The notes: generated by a model from the sequence alone, not told the origin. A DNA stretch of 64,000 nucleotides from Pseudomonas sp. C2B4 (GCF_013359695.1 NZ_JABFMU010000031.1:1-64000), one strand, 5' to 3'; numbered from the stretch's first letter, positions 52,352-61,801 are shown. Program-made: numbers and translations.

Positions 52352-53803
52352 ATGCACCCACACCTGATCAAATTACTCAGCCTGTCGGCCCTGGCCGCCG
52401 GCATTCTTGCCGCCAGCAACGGCGTGCGCGCCGATGAATCCCAGGCGCCGACATTCTCGGCCGAGCCGTGCTGCAGCCTGTGCCCGGCCGCCCACGACCC
52501 GAAGAACTACACCACCCGCTACCAGCAGAACTTCACCACGCTGGTGCAGGCCCAGGGCGACTGGCTGTTCCGTACCCAGGAAGACTTGCGCACTGAATTC
52601 GACACCACCCCCGCCGGCTACAAACGCATGAAACAGCTACACGATGCGTTCAAGAGCAAAGGCGTGGAGCTCGTTGTTGTTTATCAACCGACCCGTGGCC
52701 TGGTGAACCGCAACAAGTTGAATCCGGCCGAGAAAGCCAGCTTCGATTTCGACAAGGCGCTGCGCAACTACAAGACCATGCTCGGGCGTTTCGCGCAGAT
52801 GGGTTACGTGGTGCCGGACCTCTCGCCGCTGACCAACGAACAACTGCCCGACACCCTGCCCGCCCACGACTTCTACTTCCGTGGCGACCAGCACTGGACG
52901 CCTTATGGTGCCCAGCGCACGGCGAAAATCGTCGCCGAGAAGGTCAAGCAGATCCCGGCCTTCGCCGACATTCCCAAGCGTGAATTCGAGACCCATAAGT
53001 CGGGTCGCATGGGCAAGACCGGAACGTTACACAACATGGCCGGTCAACTCTGTGGCACCAGCTACGCGATCCAGTACATGGATCAATTCACCACCGAGCC
53101 GAAAGGCGAAGCGGGCGATGGCGACCTGTTCGGCGATTCCGGCAATCCGCAGATCACCCTGGTCGGCACCAGCCACAGTGGCAAGAACTACAACTTCGCC
53201 GGTTTCCTCGAAGAGGCCATCGGCGCCGACATTCTCAACGTGGCGTTCCCCGGCGGCGGCCTGGAAGGTTCGATGCTGCAGTACCTGGGCAGCGACGAGT
53301 TCCAGAAAAACCCGCCGAAGATTCTCATCTGGGAATTCTCGCCGCTCTATCGCCTCGACCAGGAAACCATCTACCGCCAGATGATGGCGCTGCTGGACAA
53401 CGGTTGCGAAGGCAAGGCTGCACAGATGTCCGGCAGCACCACCTTGAAACCGGGCAAGAACGAATTGATGGTCAACAGCAAAAACCTCGACCTGCGTAAC
53501 AGCAGTCACCAGGTCGACATCCGCTTCGCCGACACCTCGGTGAAAACCCTGCAAGCCACCCTCTGGTACATGAACGGGCGCCACGAGGACATCAAGATCG
53601 ACAAACCGGAAACCTCCGACACCGACGGGCGTTTCGCCTTCGAGTTGCGCACGGACGAAGACTGGGCCTCGCAGAATCTGCTGGCCGTTGAAATCCAGGG
53701 GCCTGAAAAAGCAGGTGCCGCGCCACAGAAGGTCGAAGCGAAAATCTGCAAACGCAACGTATTCCCGGGCGCCGAGCAGCGTACTGCTTCGGTCGGGCAA
53801 TGA
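52352..53803 (+). CDS. algX: Alginate O-acetyltransferase AlgX
   Basis: Periplasmic SGNH-type acetyltransferase with C-terminal carbohydrate-binding module. The 483 aa have a signal peptide, Asp/His in FRGDQHWTPYGAQ (about 178), nucleophile Ser in LVGTSHSGKN (about 270) and a beta-sandwich CBM after about 350. Transfers acetyl from the AlgI/J/F chain to the polymer. Confidence 0.97.
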   Translation: MHPHLIKLLSLSALAAGILAASNGVRADESQAPTFSAEPCCSLCPAAHDPKNYTTRYQQNFTTLVQAQGDWLFRTQEDLRTEFDTTPAGYKRMKQLHDAFKSKGVELVVVYQPTRGLVNRNKLNPAEKASFDFDKALRNYKTMLGRFAQMGYVVPDLSPLTNEQLPDTLPAHDFYFRGDQHWTPYGAQRTAKIVAEKVKQIPAFADIPKREFETHKSGRMGKTGTLHNMAGQLCGTSYAIQYMDQFTTEPKGEAGDGDLFGDSGNPQITLVGTSHSGKNYNFAGFLEEAIGADILNVAFPGGGLEGSMLQYLGSDEFQKNPPKILIWEFSPLYRLDQETIYRQMMALLDNGCEGKAAQMSGSTTLKPGKNELMVNSKNLDLRNSSHQVDIRFADTSVKTLQATLWYMNGRHEDIKIDKPETSDTDGRFAFELRTDEDWASQNLLAVEIQGPEKAGAAPQKVEAKICKRNVFPGAEQRTASVGQ

Positions 53804-53811
53804 GGTCTGCT

Positions 53812-54927
53812 ATGCGAAATCCGACACTTGCAACACTGACGCTGTTGAGCCTGGCGATGTTCGCCGGCGCAACCCAAGCGGCCGCGCCACTGCGTCCGCC
53901 GCAGGGCTACTTCGCGCCGATCGAGAAAGTCAAAACCGGCGACAAGAGCGAAGGCTGCGATGCCATGCCGACGCCGTACACCGGCTCGCTGCAGTTTCGC
54001 AGCAAGTACGAAGGCTCGGACAAGGCCCGTTCAACGCTGAACGTGCAATCGGAAAAAGCCTTCCGTGACAGCACCGCCGACATCACCAAGATCGAGCGCG
54101 GCACCAGCAAGCGGGTGATGCAGTTCATGCGTGACGGTCGCCCGGAACAACTGGAATGCACGCTCAACTGGTTGACGGCCTGGGCCAAGGCCGATGCCTT
54201 GATGTCCAAGGACTTCAACCACACCGGCAAGTCCATGCGCAAATGGGCGCTGGGCAGCATGGCGTCGTCCTACATTCGCCTGAAATTTTCCGACTCCCAC
54301 CCGCTGGCCAACCATCAGCAGGAGTCGCAGTTGATCGAAGCCTGGTTCAGCAAAATGGCTGATCAAGTGGTGAGCGACTGGGACAACCTGCCGCTGGACA
54401 AGACCAACAACCATTCGTACTGGGCCGCCTGGTCGGTGATGGCAACGTCCATCGCCACCAACCGCCGCGACCTGTTCGACTGGGCGGTGAAGGAATACAA
54501 GGTCGGCGCCCATCAGGTCGACGCTGATGGCTACCTGCCCAACGAACTCAAGCGCCAGCAACGCGCCCTCGCCTACCACAACTACGCCCTGCCGCCGCTG
54601 GCGATGATCGCCAGTTTTGCCCAGGTCAACGGTGTGGATCTGCGTCAGGAAAACAACGGCGCGCTCAAACGCCTGGGTGATCGCGTGCTCGCCGGGGTGA
54701 AAGACCCGGATGAGTTCGAGAAAAAGAACGGCAAGGAACAGGACATGACCGACCTGAAGGAGGACATGAAATTCGCCTGGCTCGAACCGTTCTGCACCCT
54801 CTACACCTGTTCGCCGGATGTGCTGCAGAAGAAGCACTCGATGCAGCCGTTCAAGACCTTCCGCCTTGGGGGGGACCTGACCAAGGTCTATGACCCGGCA
54901 AACGAAAAGGGCAACAAGGGTTCCTAG
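53812..54927 (+). CDS. algL: Alginate lyase AlgL
   Basis: Periplasmic PL5 lyase that clears stray alginate. The 371 aa have a signal peptide and an alpha/alpha barrel with the family motifs NHTGKSMRKWALGS, NNHSYWAAWSVM (catalytic NNHSY) and RALAYHNYALPPLAM. Start at 53812 follows GAGG at proper distance. The ATG at 53800 overlaps the algX stop (ATGA) and is the alternative. Confidence 0.97.
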   Translation: MRNPTLATLTLLSLAMFAGATQAAAPLRPPQGYFAPIEKVKTGDKSEGCDAMPTPYTGSLQFRSKYEGSDKARSTLNVQSEKAFRDSTADITKIERGTSKRVMQFMRDGRPEQLECTLNWLTAWAKADALMSKDFNHTGKSMRKWALGSMASSYIRLKFSDSHPLANHQQESQLIEAWFSKMADQVVSDWDNLPLDKTNNHSYWAAWSVMATSIATNRRDLFDWAVKEYKVGAHQVDADGYLPNELKRQQRALAYHNYALPPLAMIASFAQVNGVDLRQENNGALKRLGDRVLAGVKDPDEFEKKNGKEQDMTDLKEDMKFAWLEPFCTLYTCSPDVLQKKHSMQPFKTFRLGGDLTKVYDPANEKGNKGS

Positions 54928-54941
54928 AACAGACAAAAAAA

Positions 54942-55035
54942 CCTGTAGGAGCGAGCCTGCTCGCGATTGCGGTCTGACATCCAACATCGATGTCGACTGA
55001 CAGGGCCTCATCGCGAGCAGGCTCGCTCCTACAGG
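54942..55035. repeat. REP doublet between algL and algI
   Basis: Arms 54942-54967 and 55010-55035 of the GAGCCTGCTCGC type with CTCCTAC ends. It is inside the 214-bp algL-algI gap of the operon. Confidence 0.9.
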
Positions 55036-55068
55036 GGGCATGTATCGAGTTTTAGTTTTGTGGGTTAT

Positions 55069-55110
55069 CCCCCCGGTTTTCGATGGGGGGTTTGGGGGGG
55101 CCGTTGGCCC
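55069..55110 (+). other. G-run and competing hairpins before algI
   Basis: CCCCCC (55069-55074) can pair with GGGGGG (55085-55090). A further G7 (55094-55100) follows, part of a second hairpin GGGCC-GTT-GGCCC (55098-55110). The sequence could form a hairpin or a G-quadruplex about 35 bases before the algI start. Confidence 0.45.
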
Positions 55111-55141
55111 TTGACTGTTGGTTAAACAAGGAGAGATCGGG

Positions 55142-56707
55142 ATGGTTTTTTCGTCCAACGTGTTCCTGTTTTTGTTCTTGCCGATCTTTCTCGGCTTGTA
55201 CTACCTGAGCGGGCAACGCTATCGCAATTTACTGCTGCTGATTGCCAGCTACGTGTTCTACGCCTGGTGGCGTGTGGACTTCCTGGCGCTGTTCGCCGCC
55301 GTCACGCTGTGGAACTACTGGATCGGCCTCAAAGTCGGTGCCGCCGGGGTCAAGACCAAACCGGCGCAGCGCTGGCTGCTGCTCGGCGTGGCCGTCGACC
55401 TGTGCATCCTCGGCTACTTCAAGTACGCCAACTTCGGCGTCGACAGCATCAACGCCATGATGACGTCGGTGGGCCTGGAGCCGTTCATCCTGACCCACGT
55501 GCTGTTGCCGATCGGGATCTCGTTTTACATCTTCGAGTCCATCAGCTACATCATCGACGTCTACCGTGGTGACACCCCGGCAACCCGCAACCTGATCGAC
55601 TTCGCAGCGTTCGTGGCGATCTTCCCGCACCTGATCGCCGGTCCCGTGCTGCGTTTCCGCGACCTCGCCGATCAGTTCAACAACCGCACCCACACCCTCG
55701 ACAAATTCTCCGAGGGCTGCACGCGGTTCATGCAGGGTTTCATCAAGAAAGTGTTCATCGCCGACACCCTCGCGGTGGTGGCCGACCATTGCTTCGCCCT
55801 GCAAAACCCGACCACGGGCGATGCCTGGCTCGGCGCCCTGGCGTACACCGCGCAGTTGTATTTCGACTTCTCCGGCTACAGCGACATGGCCATCGGCCTG
55901 GGCTTGATGATGGGCTTCCGCTTCATGGAAAACTTCAAGCAGCCGTACATCAGCCAGTCGATCACCGAGTTCTGGCGCCGCTGGCACATCAGCCTGTCGA
56001 CCTGGCTGCGTGACTACCTGTACATCACCCTCGGCGGCAATCGCAAAGGCACGCTGATGACCTATCGCAACCTGTTCCTGACCATGCTGCTCGGTGGTCT
56101 GTGGCACGGCGCGAACATCACCTACATCGTCTGGGGTGCGTGGCACGGCATGTGGCTGGCGATTGAAAAAGCCCTCGGTTTGAACACCTCGCCGCGCAGC
56201 TTCAATCCGATTCGCTGGGTGCTGACCTTCCTGCTGGTGGTAATGGGTTGGGTGATTTTCCGGGCGGAAAACCTGCACGTCGCCGGCCGCATGTACGGCG
56301 CGATGTTCAGCTTCGGCGACTGGTCGCTGTCGGAACTCAACCAGGCCAGCCTCACCGGCCTGCAAGTGGCGACGCTGATTGTGGCGTACGTGACCCTGGC
56401 GTTCTTCGGCCTGCGTGATTTCTACACCAACCAGCCACCGGTCAAGACCAAGCCTGAGGTGAACGTCGATGCCGACGGCCCGGCCGCCGCGACAGCCGGA
56501 ACGATCAAAGCCGTCCCTGGGGATAACCCGGCGAGCATCCACCAGCCTGGTTACACCGTCGGCGTCGAAGCCCAGGTGCAACCGGCCTACTGGACCGCTG
56601 ACTGGTCGCGCTATGCGATGCGCGCCCTGGTGCTGCTGCTGTTCATCGCCTCGATTCTCAAACTCTCGGCGCAAAGCTTCTCGCCGTTCCTTTACTTCCA
56701 GTTCTGA
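55142..56707 (+). CDS. algI: Alginate O-acetylation protein AlgI (MBOAT)
   Basis: Inner-membrane acyltransferase that passes acetyl groups across the membrane. The 521 aa have many helices and the MBOAT site GGLWHGANITYIVWGAWHG (His about 322). AAGGAG lies 8 bases before the ATG at 55142; a TTG further upstream is less likely. Separated from algL by a REP and G-rich DNA, so an internal promoter or processing site is possible. Confidence 0.97.
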   Translation: MVFSSNVFLFLFLPIFLGLYYLSGQRYRNLLLLIASYVFYAWWRVDFLALFAAVTLWNYWIGLKVGAAGVKTKPAQRWLLLGVAVDLCILGYFKYANFGVDSINAMMTSVGLEPFILTHVLLPIGISFYIFESISYIIDVYRGDTPATRNLIDFAAFVAIFPHLIAGPVLRFRDLADQFNNRTHTLDKFSEGCTRFMQGFIKKVFIADTLAVVADHCFALQNPTTGDAWLGALAYTAQLYFDFSGYSDMAIGLGLMMGFRFMENFKQPYISQSITEFWRRWHISLSTWLRDYLYITLGGNRKGTLMTYRNLFLTMLLGGLWHGANITYIVWGAWHGMWLAIEKALGLNTSPRSFNPIRWVLTFLLVVMGWVIFRAENLHVAGRMYGAMFSFGDWSLSELNQASLTGLQVATLIVAYVTLAFFGLRDFYTNQPPVKTKPEVNVDADGPAAATAGTIKAVPGDNPASIHQPGYTVGVEAQVQPAYWTADWSRYAMRALVLLLFIASILKLSAQSFSPFLYFQF

Positions 56708-56718
56708 GGGATCTGACC

Positions 56719-57894
56719 ATGACCCGCTCATTACGCATCTTCTACATCGCCCTGTTTCTGGTGACCCTGCTGGCCCTGGGCCTGTGGTCGGTTCGCAGCT
56801 TCCTGGGCTTCAGCACCAACGCCGACGCGACGGTGCTCAACGGCCGCTGGACCAAGGCGGTGGAGACGCACTACGACGACGAGTTCCCGATCAAGCGCCT
56901 GGGCACCAACCTCTGGGCAGCACTGGATTTCAAGCTGTTCAACGAAGGCCGTCCGGGCGTGGTGCTCGGTCGCGACCAGTGGCTGTACAGCGATGAAGAA
57001 TTCCATCCGGTCGTCAACGAAGAGCTGAACCTGCAAGGCAACTACGCGCTGGTCGAAGGCGTGCGCCAGACCCTGAAAGAAAAAGGCGTGCAACTGGTGA
57101 TGGCCGTGGTACCGGCCAAGGTGCGCCTGTACCCGGAACACCTCGGCGAGGTGAAACCCGCCAGCATCCACGCCAACCTCTACAAGGACTTCCACCAGCG
57201 CCTGGCGGCCGACCGGATTCCGGCACCGGACCTGCTGGGCCCGCTGCAAGCCGCCAAAAACGACGGCAAGCAAGTGTTCCTGCGCACCGACACCCACTGG
57301 ACCCCGGAAGGCGCCGAGATCGCCGCCAACCGCCTGGCCAGGACCATTGCCGACAAGTTTCCGTTGAGCGGCGATCCGCAAGACTTCGTCACCGAGCCCG
57401 CGGAGAAGATCACGCACAAGGGCGACCTGCGCCTGTTCCTGCCGCTGGACCCGCTGTTCGAAAACCTGATGCCGGCGCAAGAACCGTTGCAAAAGCGCAA
57501 TACCGTGGCCGCGGGCGATCAGCCTGCCGGTGACGACGCCTTGTTCGCCAACACCGAAGTTCCCGTCGCGCTGATCGGTACCAGCTACAGCGCCAACCCC
57601 AACTGGAATTTCGTCGGTGCGCTCAAGCAAGCCCTGCGCAGCGACGTGGTCAATTACGCCGAAGACGGCCACGGCCCGATCCTGCCGATGCTCAGCTACC
57701 TGAAAAGCGATGCTTTCAAGAACAGCCCGCCACAAGTGCTGATCTGGGAGTTTCCTGAACGATATCTGCCTGTGAACAACGAAATCGGCGACGCCGACCC
57801 ACAGTGGGTCGCAGAGCTTAAACAAGCCGGCGCTCGCCAACAAAACGTAGCCATCAACAACAAATCCGAGACGCCCGACCGGGCGCAAAACTGA
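56719..57894 (+). CDS. algJ: Alginate O-acetylation protein AlgJ
   Basis: Periplasm-facing SGNH-fold acetyl carrier/esterase anchored by an N-terminal helix (about 5-27). The 391 aa have DTHWTPEGAEIA (about 190) and the nucleophile motif LIGTSYSANP (about 283), the same pair as AlgX. It follows algI by 11 bp. Confidence 0.96.
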   Translation: MTRSLRIFYIALFLVTLLALGLWSVRSFLGFSTNADATVLNGRWTKAVETHYDDEFPIKRLGTNLWAALDFKLFNEGRPGVVLGRDQWLYSDEEFHPVVNEELNLQGNYALVEGVRQTLKEKGVQLVMAVVPAKVRLYPEHLGEVKPASIHANLYKDFHQRLAADRIPAPDLLGPLQAAKNDGKQVFLRTDTHWTPEGAEIAANRLARTIADKFPLSGDPQDFVTEPAEKITHKGDLRLFLPLDPLFENLMPAQEPLQKRNTVAAGDQPAGDDALFANTEVPVALIGTSYSANPNWNFVGALKQALRSDVVNYAEDGHGPILPMLSYLKSDAFKNSPPQVLIWEFPERYLPVNNEIGDADPQWVAELKQAGARQQNVAINNKSETPDRAQN

Positions 57895-57911
57895 AAGAGA
57901 GAGGTACTACC

Positions 57912-58568
57912 ATGACTTTCACTACTACTCCTCGTCGTCTCGCCAAGACCCTTGCCCTGGTTGCGGGCATGAGTGTGCTCTCGATGCAGGCCTTCGCCGC
58001 TGGCGACGCCGCACTCTACGGCCCGACCGCGCCAAAAGGCTCGACCTTCGTGCGTGTCTACAACGCCGGCAACGCCGAAGTCAGCGCCACCGTTGGCAGC
58101 ACCAACCTGAGCGACGTTGCGCCACTGTCCAGCACTGACTTCAGCTTCATGCCAGGCGGTGACTACAGCGCCAAGGTCGGCAGCCAGACCCTGCCGGTGA
58201 AGCTGGCCGGTGACCACTATTACACCCTGGTCAACAACGCCAGCGGCGCGCCACAACTGATCGAAGAGCCGCCGTTCAAGAACAAACAGAAGTCCCTGGT
58301 TCGCGTGCAGAACCTCAGCGACAAGGCACTGACCCTGAAGACCGCCGATGGCAAGACTGACGTGGTGCCGAACGTGGCCGCCAAGGGCCGTGGCGAACGT
58401 GAAATCAACCCGGTGAAAGTCAGCCTGGCGCTGTACGACGGCGCAACCAAGGTCGGCGACGTGAAACCGGTCGCCCTGGAGCGCGGTGAAGCCGCGGTGC
58501 TGTACGTCACCGGCAGCGGCAGCAGCCTGTCGCCGGTCTGGGTGAAACGCCCGGTGTCGACGCGCTAA
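57912..58568 (+). CDS. algF: Alginate O-acetylation adaptor AlgF
   Basis: Periplasmic 218-aa protein with signal peptide (cleavage after QAFA, about residue 30) and two beta domains. Needed for acetylation with AlgI/J. AlgF ends in VTGSGSSLSPVWVKRP. No catalytic residues are known. Confidence 0.95.
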   Translation: MTFTTTPRRLAKTLALVAGMSVLSMQAFAAGDAALYGPTAPKGSTFVRVYNAGNAEVSATVGSTNLSDVAPLSSTDFSFMPGGDYSAKVGSQTLPVKLAGDHYYTLVNNASGAPQLIEEPPFKNKQKSLVRVQNLSDKALTLKTADGKTDVVPNVAAKGRGEREINPVKVSLALYDGATKVGDVKPVALERGEAAVLYVTGSGSSLSPVWVKRPVSTR

Positions 58569-58596
58569 CCCTATTCCCCAATTGACGCAGTCCCCC

Positions 58597-58689
58597 TTGT
58601 GGGAGCGAGCCTGCTCGCGAATACGGTCTGACATTCAACATCAATGTCGACTGATACACCGCTTTCGCGAGCAGGCTCGCTCCCACAGG
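58597..58689. repeat. REP doublet between algF and algA
   Basis: Arms 58597-58621 and 58664-58689 of the GAGCCTGCTCGC type. It occupies most of the 155-bp gap before algA. Confidence 0.9.
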
Positions 58690-58723
58690 GGCTCTAACCA
58701 AACGATTTTGAAGGAGTAACACC

Positions 58724-60175
58724 ATGATTCCAGTCATCCTCTCCGGTGGTAGCGGTTCACGTCTCTGGCCGCTTTCCCGCAAGCAGTTCCCGAAACAATT
58801 CCTGGCCCTGACCGGTGAGCACACGCTGTTCCAGCAAACCCTGGAGCGCCTGGTGTTCGAAGGCATGGACACCCCGATCGTGGTCTGCAACAAGGACCAC
58901 CGCTTCATCGTCAACGAACAGCTGGCCGCCCGAAAACTGGAAACCCAGCGCATCCTGATGGAACCCTTCGGCCGCAACACCGCACCGGCCGTGGCCCTGA
59001 CCGCGATGATGCTGGTCAATGAAGGTCGCGACGAGTTGATGCTGGTGCTGCCGGCCGACCACGTGCTGGAAGACCAGAAAGCCCTGCAACGTGCCCTGGC
59101 CCTGGCCACCGTTGCCGCCGAAAACGGCGAAATGGTGCTGTTCGGCGTACCGGCCACCAAACCGGAAACCGGCTACGGCTACATCAAGTCGACCAACGAT
59201 TCGCTGCTGCCCGAAGGCGTCAGCCGCGTCTCGCATTTCGTTGAAAAACCGGATGTGAAACGCGCCACCGAATTCGTCCAGTCCGGCGGTTATTTCTGGA
59301 ACAGCGGCATGTTCCTGTTCCGCGCCAGCCGCTTCCTCGAAGAACTGAAAAAGCATGACCCGGATATCTACGACACCTGCCTGCTGACCCTGGAACGTAG
59401 CCAGCAAGACCCCGACTCGGTGAGCATCGACGAAGCGACTTTCGCCTGCTGCCCGGACAACTCCATCGACTACTCGGTGATGGAAAAAACCCAGCGTGCC
59501 TGCGTGGTGCCGCTGACCGCGGGCTGGAGTGATGTCGGCTGCTGGTCGTCGCTGTGGGAAGTGAATGAAAAAGACGCCCACGGCAACGTCACCAAAGGCG
59601 ACGTGGTGGTCCAGGACAGCCGCAACTGCATGATCCACGGCAACGGCAAACTGGTGTCGGTGATCGGCCTGGAAAACATCGTCGTCGTCGAGACCAAGGA
59701 CGCGATGATGATTGCGCACAAGGACAAGGTCCAAGGCGTGAAACAGATGGTCAACACCCTCAACGAACAGGGCCGCAGCGAAACCCAGAATCACTGCGAA
59801 GTCTACCGTCCTTGGGGTTCCTACGATTCGGTGGACATGGGCGGCCGCTTCCAGGTCAAGCACATCTCGGTGAAACCGGGCGCGTGCCTGTCGCTGCAGA
59901 TGCACCACCACCGTGCCGAGCACTGGATCGTCGTCAGCGGCACCGCCGAGGTGACTTGCGATGAGAATGTGTTCCTGCTGACCGAAAACCAGTCGACCTA
60001 CATCCCGATCGCCTCGGTTCACCGTCTGCGCAATCCGGGCAAGATTCCACTCGAGATCATCGAAGTGCAATCGGGCAGCTACCTGGGTGAAGACGATATC
60101 GAGCGCTTTGAAGACATCTACGGGCGCACCACGCCGATCGAGCGCGGCGTGTCGGTGAAAACCATCGCGCAATAA
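58724..60175 (+). CDS. algA: Bifunctional phosphomannose isomerase / GDP-mannose pyrophosphorylase AlgA
   Basis: Makes mannose-6-phosphate from fructose-6-phosphate and GDP-mannose from mannose-1-phosphate. The 483 aa have the nucleotidyltransferase motif SGGSGSRLWPLSRKQFPKQF (7-26), FVEKPD near 175, and a C-terminal cupin PMI domain (about 345-480, PWGSYDSVDMGGRF and QMHHHRAEHW with metal His residues). GAAGGAG precedes the ATG. Last gene of the operon. Confidence 0.98.
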   Translation: MIPVILSGGSGSRLWPLSRKQFPKQFLALTGEHTLFQQTLERLVFEGMDTPIVVCNKDHRFIVNEQLAARKLETQRILMEPFGRNTAPAVALTAMMLVNEGRDELMLVLPADHVLEDQKALQRALALATVAAENGEMVLFGVPATKPETGYGYIKSTNDSLLPEGVSRVSHFVEKPDVKRATEFVQSGGYFWNSGMFLFRASRFLEELKKHDPDIYDTCLLTLERSQQDPDSVSIDEATFACCPDNSIDYSVMEKTQRACVVPLTAGWSDVGCWSSLWEVNEKDAHGNVTKGDVVVQDSRNCMIHGNGKLVSVIGLENIVVVETKDAMMIAHKDKVQGVKQMVNTLNEQGRSETQNHCEVYRPWGSYDSVDMGGRFQVKHISVKPGACLSLQMHHHRAEHWIVVSGTAEVTCDENVFLLTENQSTYIPIASVHRLRNPGKIPLEIIEVQSGSYLGEDDIERFEDIYGRTTPIERGVSVKTIAQ

Positions 60176-60190
60176 GCCTCTGTAGACCTT

Positions 60191-60250
60191 AAGCCCCTGA
60201 TCGGCCTGATGCGTTCCCTATCCGCAGCGGGTTGGTTGGGGGCTTTTTTT
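60191..60250 (+). terminator. Rho-independent terminator of the alg operon
   Basis: AAGCCCC (60191-60197) pairs with GGGGCTT (about 60239-60245), followed by a T run, with a weaker inner CCC/GGG stem. It lies 16 bases after algA. Confidence 0.7.
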
Positions 60251-60275
60251 GTCTTGGTTTTGTGTTGCCTCGGCT

Positions 60276-60362
60276 GGCCCCTTCGCGAGCAGGCTCGCTC
60301 CCACAGTGGTTTTGTGAACGCGACAAATCAACTGTGGGAGCGAGCCTGCTCGCGAAGGGGCC
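60276..60362. repeat. REP doublet with 31-bp perfect arms
   Basis: Arms 60276-60306 and 60332-60362 are fully complementary, including GGCCCC and GGGGCC ends outside the usual core. Located after the alg operon terminator. Confidence 0.92.
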
Positions 60363-60450
60363 ATAACTTTCCCCACAAATCTCTCGCCCATCGCCAACCT
60401 CCCCCACGCTTAGGTACGATGGTCCTATCTATCCCCGAGGTTTGCGCGTC

Positions 60451-60915
60451 ATGTTCATCGGCATCCTGCTGGTCATCACCTGGCTGATCCTGTTGCTGCG
60501 CTATCCGGCCAAGGCCTTGCCCGTTTCCCTGGCCGCCGCCGTGGGCCTGGGCATCGTCGCCACCTGGGTCATCTGGATGGACCACCGCGAACTCAAGCAA
60601 CTGCAACGTCTTGAACTGCGCATCAGCTACGCGCCGCAACACTGTCCTGCCGACCGACCGCTCCAATTGACCCTGAACAACGGCAACGACGTGCCGCTGA
60701 CCGAACTGCGCTGGCGAGTGGCTGCCTATGCGCCCGGCGACACGGTCAACCTGGCCGACAATCAATACACCGCCCCCCGTTACCGCGGGCCCGGCGAATT
60801 GCAGGCCGGCGGCAACTGGCAAGACTGTTTACCGCTACCGCCACTGCGCCCCGGCTACCGTCCGGAAACCCTGGAGTTTCGCGCCGAGCGTTTGCAGGGT
60901 AGTTTTTCTGACTGA
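60451..60915 (+). CDS. Small inner-membrane protein of unknown function
   Basis: A 154-aa protein, not recognised. Two predicted helices at the N-terminus (about 2-18 and 25-43) are followed by a soluble domain with TNLQLTLNNGNDVPLTELRW-type beta strands (seen as LTLNNGNDVPLTELRWRVAAY) that looks like an immunoglobulin-like fold. A Cys-bearing QDCLPLPPLRPGY loop follows. GAGG precedes the ATG at 60451. It precedes an SDR gene by 47 bp. Confidence 0.7.
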   Translation: MFIGILLVITWLILLLRYPAKALPVSLAAAVGLGIVATWVIWMDHRELKQLQRLELRISYAPQHCPADRPLQLTLNNGNDVPLTELRWRVAAYAPGDTVNLADNQYTAPRYRGPGELQAGGNWQDCLPLPPLRPGYRPETLEFRAERLQGSFSD

Positions 60916-60962
60916 GCTTTCCCCTACGAGCTTCCCCCACTGATTTGCACAAGGACCGCGCC

Positions 60963-61787
60963 ATGCCCGTTGCGTTGATTACCGGATGTTCCAGCGGCAT
61001 TGGCCGCGCCCTTGCCGATGCGTTCAAAAGCGCCGGTTACGAAGTCTGGGCCACGGCGCGCAAGGCTGAAGACGTGGCCATGCTGAGCGCCACCGGCTTC
61101 ACCGCCGTGCAACTGGACGTCAACGACGGCCAGGCACTTGAACAGTTGAGCGAACGGATCAACCAGCAGCATGGCGGCCTCGATGTCCTGATCAACAACG
61201 CCGGTTACGGCGCCATGGGGCCGTTGCTCGATGGCGGCGTGCAGGCGATGCAGCGTCAGTTCGAAACCAACGTATTCGCCCTGGTCGGCGTGACACGCGC
61301 CATGTTTGCGGTGTTGCGTCGTGCCAAAGGCATCGTGGTCAATGTCGGCAGCGTCTCAGGAGTGCTGGTCACGCCGTTCGCGGGCGCCTACTGCGCGTCC
61401 AAGGCCGCCGTGCATGCCTTGAGCGATGCCTTGCGCATGGAACTGGCGCCGTTCGGCGTGCGGGTCATGGAAGTGCAGCCTGGTGCCATTGCCTCCAGTT
61501 TCGCCAAGAACGCCGGCCATGAGGCCGAGCAACTGATCAGCGAACAATCGCCGTGGTTCCCGTTGCGTGAAGGCATCCGCGCACGGGCCAAGGCGTCCCA
61601 GGACAACCCGACCCCGGCCAGCGAATTCGCCGCCGGTTTGCTCAAGGCCGTGCAGCAGAGCAAGCCGCCGCGGCTGATTCGCCTCGGCAACGGCAGCCGC
61701 GCGTTGCCGCTATTGGCGACTTTGTTGCCCAAGGGATTGCTGGAATCGACCTTGATGAAGCGGTTCGGGTTGCGTGGACAGCTCTGA
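60963..61787 (+). CDS. SDR family oxidoreductase
   Basis: A 274-aa classical short-chain dehydrogenase with TGCSSGIGRALADAF (cofactor loop, about 7-21), NNAGYGAMG, the catalytic Ser in VGSVSG and YCASK (about 148-152). The cofactor loop suggests NADP(H). Substrate unknown. AAGGA precedes the ATG at 60963. Confidence 0.92.
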   Translation: MPVALITGCSSGIGRALADAFKSAGYEVWATARKAEDVAMLSATGFTAVQLDVNDGQALEQLSERINQQHGGLDVLINNAGYGAMGPLLDGGVQAMQRQFETNVFALVGVTRAMFAVLRRAKGIVVNVGSVSGVLVTPFAGAYCASKAAVHALSDALRMELAPFGVRVMEVQPGAIASSFAKNAGHEAEQLISEQSPWFPLREGIRARAKASQDNPTPASEFAAGLLKAVQQSKPPRLIRLGNGSRALPLLATLLPKGLLESTLMKRFGLRGQL

Positions 61788-61801
61788 GACCGCAGCGCCC
61801 T

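Noticed and set aside
50665..52419. 584-codon frame antisense to algG
   Set aside because: A shadow of algG codon usage; no recognisable domains.
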